Of a stretch of 64,000 nucleotides of DNA, positions 56,986 to 64,000 are shown in pieces (within the stretch, counting starts at the first letter, position 1; the number at the start of each line of letters is the position of its first letter). The position numbers and the translations under genes are program-made. The notes below the pieces were generated by a model that saw only the letters and a program-made list of their open reading frames with translations, did no database searches and was not told where the DNA came from. The DNA lies in assembly GCA_013433145.1 (NCBI GenBank), contig CM024190.1, positions 6,327,620-6,391,619 on the forward strand, read 5' to 3'. The stretch comes from Ascaris suum. Taxonomy: Eukaryota; Nematoda; Chromadorea; Rhabditida; Ascarididae.

Positions 56986-57959
56986 CTGCAACTTTGGCAT
57001 GACCAAAAAAAAAATCAATGCGAAATGCGCAACATATTCTCGTTATGTGTGCAAGCAGTTCCCTCAAACAGCGCTAAATTTTACTGCTCAAAAACAACTA
57101 AAGAAATAAATGCTACACTTAATAAAAATGAGTAGCAGACTAGTTCAGTCTAGAAATTACTTTTTTTTAATTAGTGCTTCTTAAATATTTACCTTCGAGC
57201 TTTATAACGTCTCTCTTTGGTGCAACGCAAAATTCGATATTGACACGACGAAAAAAAAAACCAATACAACTGAGAGTGAAAAAGCAAGTAAGCTTGCTTT
57301 TTAAATTTATTCAAAAAATAGCCGTTTGTAAAATTATAGCTATCAACTGAATATAATCGATTCGATTAGAAACAAAGATCACACAATGAAGACGAGCAAT
57401 GACCAATGCACATATTAACTAGCGAAACAATTGCGGATCAATCTTACGTTCACGAAGTACATCTCATTAGATTTGCATTAAACAACTATCATTGTCATGC
57501 CGCCGCTTCAACGCAACGCTGAATTCGTCTCTATTCATTATCGTTTCCTTCCACTACTACTTCATATTTAAATCAACATAACAAACAATCATCAAATAGC
57601 ATTAGATTTCTTTTCCACCTCACATTTATGCAAAAATATACATCAATGCCAATATCCAACAACTTATCGACGAAAATGATTGAAATATTCTTATAAATAA
57701 TGTTTGCAAAAAAAAAAAACGTTAAAGTGCGGTAATAAATTATGCGGTTTTAAAGCAACGCTTAGGGATATTGAAACGATTAAAAAAAACAACCTATTCT
57801 TCACATATTGCAAGCAATAGCGGCAAAAAAAAAAACGCACAAATGGGTGCAATAATGGATAAGCAGCCGCGTGTTAAGCGTCGTTTCATCTCTTATTTCT
57901 CTAAATCGCAAAATTGGGAGCTTGCATTAAGTAGCGAACAAATTTAAACGTATCTAGAT

Positions 57960-58159
57960 TTATGCTATTTTTTTTTGCTCAGTTTTTCGAAACGCTATAG
58001 TGATATAATTCAGATTAAAACCACTTAGAGATGATTCAAAATTAAACCCACGTTCTAATGTATCAAATCGAAAACGATTCCGCACAATCGGCTCGGAAAA
58101 TTTACTCAGTAAAATATTTTTCTGGACCGAAAAAATGTCCTGAACTATTTCATCGACCA
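57960..58159 (-). CDS. Weak candidate exon, unidentified gene
   Basis: After ttttttcag the frame reads VDEIVQDIFSVQKNILLSKF and SEPIVRNRFRFDTLERGFNF and runs to a stop at 57960. The entry phase is compatible with the candidate exon at 62833-62884. The composition is also explicable as AT-rich chance. Confidence 0.2.
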
Positions 58160-61100
58160 CTGAAAAAATGATGAAAAACGAAAAAAAAAAAAGAAAGAAG
58201 CAAAAAGAGCAAGTAAAGATAAGAATCCATTTCTCCCACATTCCAGACGAAGCATTCTATTCGCCTGATACGCTTTTTCAACCTATATGAAAATGGTCAG
58301 TTTCATAGAAGCGCAAACATTGCAATATTGGTCAGCGTCTCTAGTGCAGCGGCCTTAACTTTCTATTTGCAAGACCTTGCAAAATTCCCTCAGTGTTTCA
58401 GATATAGAAGTGAACTTCAAAGTGTGGAATAAACTCTAGAGAACTGAATAAACCAATAAATGAAAAAATTTTAAGAAATGTGTGGGAACGGCTACGAGAG
58501 AAATTGATCAGAAAAACGCTCTTTGTAGTTCAACTTGTCTGATGATGTAACAAATAACTCAGCCCGAAAGGGGACGAAAGAAAGGAACGAATAAAAGATG
58601 CAAACGAAGCTATTCGAAGGATAAAATGAGACAACGTATAAAGAAAACAATTGCATTTATGAGTTCCATGGCGTAAATTTGATCACATGAATTTGAACTT
58701 ATGAATGCTATAAAATTCGGATTAAAAAAAGTTTTTTTTTTTTGATCTGATAGAGGCAAATGAAATCGTATAGCTAATTAGTGGTTTTAGAAATGGAAAT
58801 TCTACCATATAGCTTTGGTTATAGTGCCTTGAATCTCTCAGATAGAATCTAAAAACAACAAAGTATAATAATATCTACAGATAACATTATACTTAAATAA
58901 AAGCGATTATTACTCTAACGAGATTATATCATATCTAATCAATGGTCAAACGAATTTGCATATGGTGACTACATAGAACCGTTGACTACAAATATTGAAA
59001 CATAAACACATTCATACATAGACATACATAGGAGCATACATGACATTGCCATGCGTTATTTATATGCGTATGTTTCCGTAATTTATTTCTCACAAGCTTT
59101 CTATAGTTCTTGTAATTCAAATTCGCGAAGATATAACCATAATGTGATTTTTCCCCTCAATGAAAGCAAATACAACGTATAAATCATTGAAGAGAGCCGG
59201 AAATTGTTTGTGAATTCAATTGCATGCTTGAAATTAAAAACGATAAAAATTTCAAGATCACAATTTTGCTATCATAGACAACTGAATAGATCGAATGCAA
59301 AACTCATGTGGAGATTTTTAGCGTCAAATCACTATTCACTTACAAATGCGTAAAAATCGCATATAATTATATAAAACTTCGAAGTCAACTCGTTGATGAA
59401 AAGCCAACTAGTCAAAAGTTAGTGTGAAATTATCACCGAGAATATCGTATTCACAGATATTAGCACCACCCAAGGTATTTGAGCTTGAAAACGTCTAAGA
59501 TGATCGGAAATTTAATGCTGCAATTTTTAAATAGCTCTCTCTCTAAAAATGCGCTTTATAGCCGCAATTCATCAGGGCATTTGATCAAAAAGCGGAAAGT
59601 AGCTAGTTTGTATCCTGTCGCCTTCAATCTTCACTCGCCATAAACAGTACTTATAACTTTCAAATGAAACCGAAGCTATCCATACTCTGAACCTCAACTT
59701 CAAATATTAGTCTACTTTGTCTTAAGTGGTGATAGTTTTATATTAGGTGTTTGCGTTATGCGCCCATCAGGTTTTCCGCTAGGTTTTTTTTTTCTGCACT
59801 GTAGAGCTGATAACACTTAGAAAAAACTTCGAGAATCGAAATCGATGGCATAGCTTTGTCGTTACAGCATTTGTTATAGCAATTGTAAGTCACGGGTTCG
59901 GATTCAGCGTTGAGGTGAAGTTTTCATTCATGCGCTTTTTATTAGCTGCTGCAGTAGTGAATACATTTAAATAACTTCAAAACAAATATGCGCATATAAA
60001 TGAGACGAAAGAATCGTTGAAGTAAACAACTATGCAATTTAAGTGTACTCTTGAAGTGCAAACAAGCATTTGAACAAGATAATGCATACCCATTTCCTTA
60101 CCAATGAAGCAAAATATATTTCAACAAATTTCGACAATTCCCCCCTTTTTCAGCATTCAATCCGAACCCACTGACATTAACTTATTCTAGAGAGTTTTGA
60201 AGCAACATCTAGAATATCTTAGCAAGTAATTTATAAATCGATCAGTTACTATTTTAATTCTCATTAGGCACTTCATCGATGTGGAATTTCCTCCTCAATA
60301 AAGCGTTTATTCAGTGGACGAAATTCAACAATTGTTGCTTTATGCACAACGACAAATAAATCAACTTGAAATTGATTTGACGTTGTGAGCATCTCTTAGT
60401 GGCGCAATTGGGCCAACAAGAGTGTCGCTATTCTTTTAACGAATCTATGCAATGTTTACATTTGCTGCTGACAGCTTTTTGTTTTTTTTTTTTTTTTTTT
60501 TTTTTTTTGCAATTCCTCACACAATCCAACAAATTCATCCACATTTTTTTTATTGAGTATAAGATAAGCTTAAATCGTCAATAACGTTATATTGAAACAA
60601 TATAAAAATAATTACCCCTTAAAAATTTTTATATATAACTCAGAAATAAGCAACACGCATGGAAAGTTTTAAAAAGAAGATGGAAAATATAATAAATGGT
60701 AAAATGTCACATGAATATCGTAAAAAATAATGAATTGTAAAATATAACGAAGTAAAATAACATAATGGAAATAAACAAAACATAAATAAGAATACGCCGC
60801 ATTTTTGTGGTACTTGTCCTCTATTTCAGGTGTATATTTTCATTCAATTAAATTGAAGCGAACGATATATTTTCGCAACATCGAGCATCCCCTCTCATCG
60901 CGATTTGCCAAATTTAATCGGCAATGTTTGTTTGTATGCATGAAAGTATATATGAGCAGAGAGCACTGCACACTACACCCCCCACCCCCACCCCCTCTGT
61001 CTTCCTTTTCCTTCCTAACACTGTATGCGAATTGATTTCAGTCGCTTTCTATGAAACTACAACGTCCACTTACTAGAATTTACCATTAATACGTTCGCAC

Positions 61101-62832
61101 TGGGTTTAAAAAAAAAAAAAACGTTTACAGTTGCAATGATATTCGAGTCTGATGAAATTGAACTTAATAAATCAATAAACAATTATGAAAGGAAAAACGG
61201 TGGAAATCTTTAATGCAAAAATGAAATGATCGCTATTTTAAAGGGTTAACTGACCTACTAACGAGAACAATTTATGAAACACTAAAAGGAGGTGTTGCTT
61301 TCCAATATTTTCATTAAAAAACCTTTCGTTTGATTTCAAGAAATATTTACATTCATATTCGGAGAAACACTCAAACATAAACAGAAAGAAGAAATACGCT
61401 AAACAAAACGGAACCACCTTAATGTGAAGTGGATAATGAGAGGAAACTGAAAAAAAAAAAGAAAATTAGGAGAAGTTATCATTGCATAATATTTATTGAA
61501 AGCTTCTCTGAAATTATTAAAGCAAATAATATCGCTATGAATAACCGACGAAGATATCTGAGAATAGTTAATTAAATAAAAACAAAGTCGAAGAATATCT
61601 TAAAATGATGCTCACACATTATTTAGTTGCTTTAAAAAAAAAAAAAAATTGCAAAAATATCAAATGACTACAAATTGAAACTAAGGATAGATATGAAGAT
61701 TTTTACGCGAAATAGGCCTCATTATTCTAATAAGCGTATTCAGAAGGGCGTTTCATTCATTGATGACAAAAAATATGAATGCGGTTGTCATTTCTATAGA
61801 ATTCTACCATTGTGCCTTCTTTCTATACAGCCCTTTATCTTCACTTTTTCAATGCCTTCTTGCAGACTCATTTGATTGATTATAGTGAAGAATTATCAAC
61901 GGAATGGTGATTTGATCAAGTTAAAAGAATTAAAGAAAGTAAGTTTCAAATAAAAGAAAGTTTGAGAGTGATAAGACTGTGAGTTACAAACTCAGCAAGT
62001 CTTAGAGAGAGTGAAGAACACAACTTATATGTGCATAATTACAGCCTAATGCTCAATTATTAAAGTTCCTGTTAGACTGGTGAAAAGAAAAAGCTGTACA
62101 CATATAATATCATGCTGTATGCGACATATTATTCATGCCATTGTGCCAGACGAAACGACATTTATTAAACGAAACTGCGCATGAGATGCGGAAAAATTCA
62201 TCTCTTTGTTCTCAGAAGCTATATAATTTAGAGTTGAACACTTGAGTGAACGCTCGTGCTAGCAGTGCATTTGTATTTTAAATAAACGCCTGCAATTAAT
62301 AAAACAACGAGGATGGAAAAATTCCTACGCATAAAGATTTCAATGTGCAAATCTATTCATTCGATAAGCACAAGTCACGAGCCAAAGAAGGCAACAGCAT
62401 CCCAACATAAATAAGATGTAGAGGACTAAGATTGCCCATTATGGCCAATTCAACCCACCGAACTCACATGAACCTCGACGATCAGTTCGATCCGCAATAT
62501 AAAACCAATCCATTATGACCAGTTAGGTCAACATATCCTATAGGACTCAGGCGGTCCATTATGACCGGTTCGATTGGCCAAAGTTCTCGATTCAGATTTA
62601 AGAAATGCCAATAAATGTTTTTTCTTTGAATTCAGTTGGAGTTACGAAATTTCAGATAAGATGCGAATAAAATTTCGAAACACTAAGGGTAATGCCGAGC
62701 GAATCGAAAGTTCCAATAAATTAGATTTCAGTGCCGGAAGCTTTGGCAAACCAAAAATAGACGAGTTGAATGACTTAAGATTTTGTTGGCAAAAGATGAC
62801 ATCATTGCCGGCATAGCTCATAGTGTACTCAC

Positions 62833-62884
62833 CTTGGGACAACACCTTAATCGCAACAGTAAGAGGTGCTGAAGCACGATCCAT
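62833..62884 (-). CDS. Weak candidate (first?) exon, unidentified gene
   Basis: ATG followed by DRASAPLTVAIKVLSQ and a consensus CAAG|gtgagt donor, phase 1. The frame extends upstream as REIL, so the ATG need not be the start. The VAIKVL run recalls a kinase beta3 strand, but no other kinase motif was found nearby. Confidence 0.3.
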
Positions 62885-64000
62885 TAGGATTTCCCGCTCA
62901 TCCAGATTATTTTATGCTGATCAATTTAGACGCTTCCCCAATTATTTCACTTCTTATAGAACTTATTTCATGCACTTATGGCCGCATAGTATGATACAGT
63001 TTAAATGCTTCTGAAATTTCTTTTTTTGTAGTATAAATAATGGAAAGTAATCAAGAGTGTTACATTGCTTCTTCTATAGTTACTCAAAGCGAAAAGTTTA
63101 ATCAATGCTCATATTTCATATCGTTCGAAAAGGATCTAACGAAAATTGCGCAGACGAGAAATATGAAAGCTCTGTTTTTTTTTTTGTAAGCTTCTACCGT
63201 TCTAAAATATTCATTCACCTCCAAGAGAACGGAAATGATAAGGGGTGATAGTGAAAACAACGTGATAAATTATCAATGCAATAGTTCGAATTGGTACGAT
63301 GTTATGGATGTGGAGAAAATCATATGAAAAGCGATCAAAAATCACCTTCCGCAACAAAATTACCAACATTTAAACGTTTTTTTTTTATCATTTATAAACT
63401 GGTTATTGTCAGGCACGGTGTTTCTTTTTATAGGATCCTTTCGATACAAACAGTGGATGTAAACATCTGTCAATCGCTCATCAAATGAACATCTCGCAAT
63501 GAGTTCAATTTTCTCTATATTACGTTGATGATGCGATTGGCAATCAATAGATATCATGTTTATAATGCCACCAATCTAGGCTGCCTACTACCAAGTCGGC
63601 TTTAACTCTACTCGTCACGACATATAAATACAAACTGTTATGGTGTAAAATATGACTGAGCAACTTGATGTATTCGTGAGGCTTTTCCAACTTATATTAT
63701 CGGCTAGAAACTTTACCTACCCAATTACGCGCTTGAGAAGTATAGAAAGAATTGTTTTCTGATGCACCTTTTAAAGTATAATACACAGCATCATAAAAAA
63801 GTTCGCCATATTTGCGAAGAATATTCGCAGTAAGTTAGGATCATAAATCGGAACTTCATCACTAGGACTACGATTCCATGAGTTTTGACGGATCAAAATG
63901 AATCTTAGAGACAGAAGGAAATATGAAGATAAAAGTATGTGGATAGCTGTATTCATTCTTTTGCAAAGTGTCTTAAAATGCTACTTCATCGACTGTTTTC

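Larger units (their letters stand above)
53901..64000. other. Right-hand region, mostly noncoding
   Basis: AT-rich DNA with homopolymers (C17 at 55901-55917, T27 at 60482-60508), a tRNA-like relic near 59841-59910 and three diverged copies of a CCATTATG-GACC motif at 62435-62575. Weak minus-strand exon candidates are listed separately. It could be intergenic or long introns of a gene extending past the right edge. Confidence 0.45.

Noticed and set aside
62833..62884. Tyrosine kinase exon (VAIKVL) or start of ribosomal protein RPS28
   Set aside because: No glycine loop, HRD or DFG exon was found within reach, and the resemblance to RPS28 stops after a few residues. Kept only as an unidentified candidate exon.

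Overview
The window is eukaryotic: AT-rich DNA with spliced genes, GT/AG introns and pyrimidine-rich acceptors of the tttcag/tttgcag type. The two genes that can be read are nematode-type neuronal signalling genes, so this is a nematode chromosome segment. Introns run from a few hundred bases to 8.6 kb, longer than is usual in Caenorhabditis, and many hold microsatellites, homopolymer runs and transposon relics. The species cannot be named from the sequence alone.

Layout, left to right. (1) 785-6115, minus strand: the 5' part (eight coding exons, signal peptide to M3) of an alpha-type nicotinic acetylcholine receptor subunit closest to the UNC-63 group; the intracellular loop and M4 lie beyond the left edge. 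(2) 6116-14442: intergenic, with an (AT)n tract and a decayed LINE reverse transcriptase. (3) 14443-52151, minus strand: a complete receptor-type guanylyl cyclase of the natriuretic-peptide-receptor kind, probably the gcy-28 orthologue. It has 21 coding exons whose phases all match, giving a predicted 1264-residue protein: signal peptide, ANF-type ligand-binding domain, one membrane span, a long serine/basic linker, pseudokinase domain, dimerisation helix and catalytic cyclase domain. Its introns carry a decayed pogo/Tigger-like transposase, (AT)n tracts and several unassigned ORFs. (4) 52.2-53.9 kb: a GC-richer block around and upstream of the gcy-28 start. (5) 54-64 kb: mostly noncoding; four or five weak minus-strand exon candidates that I could not join into one gene.

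The two genes are not an operon (8.3 kb gap, same strand). One encodes a subunit of an acetylcholine-gated cation channel and the other a cGMP-producing receptor; nothing in the sequence shows them working in one pathway. I found no CRISPR array, toxin system or other novel multi-gene system. The most interesting points are the run of frame-neutral cassette exons with clustered basophilic kinase sites in gcy-28, a 34-nt microexon in the receptor Cys-loop, the strand-biased long C runs, and the decayed transposons.
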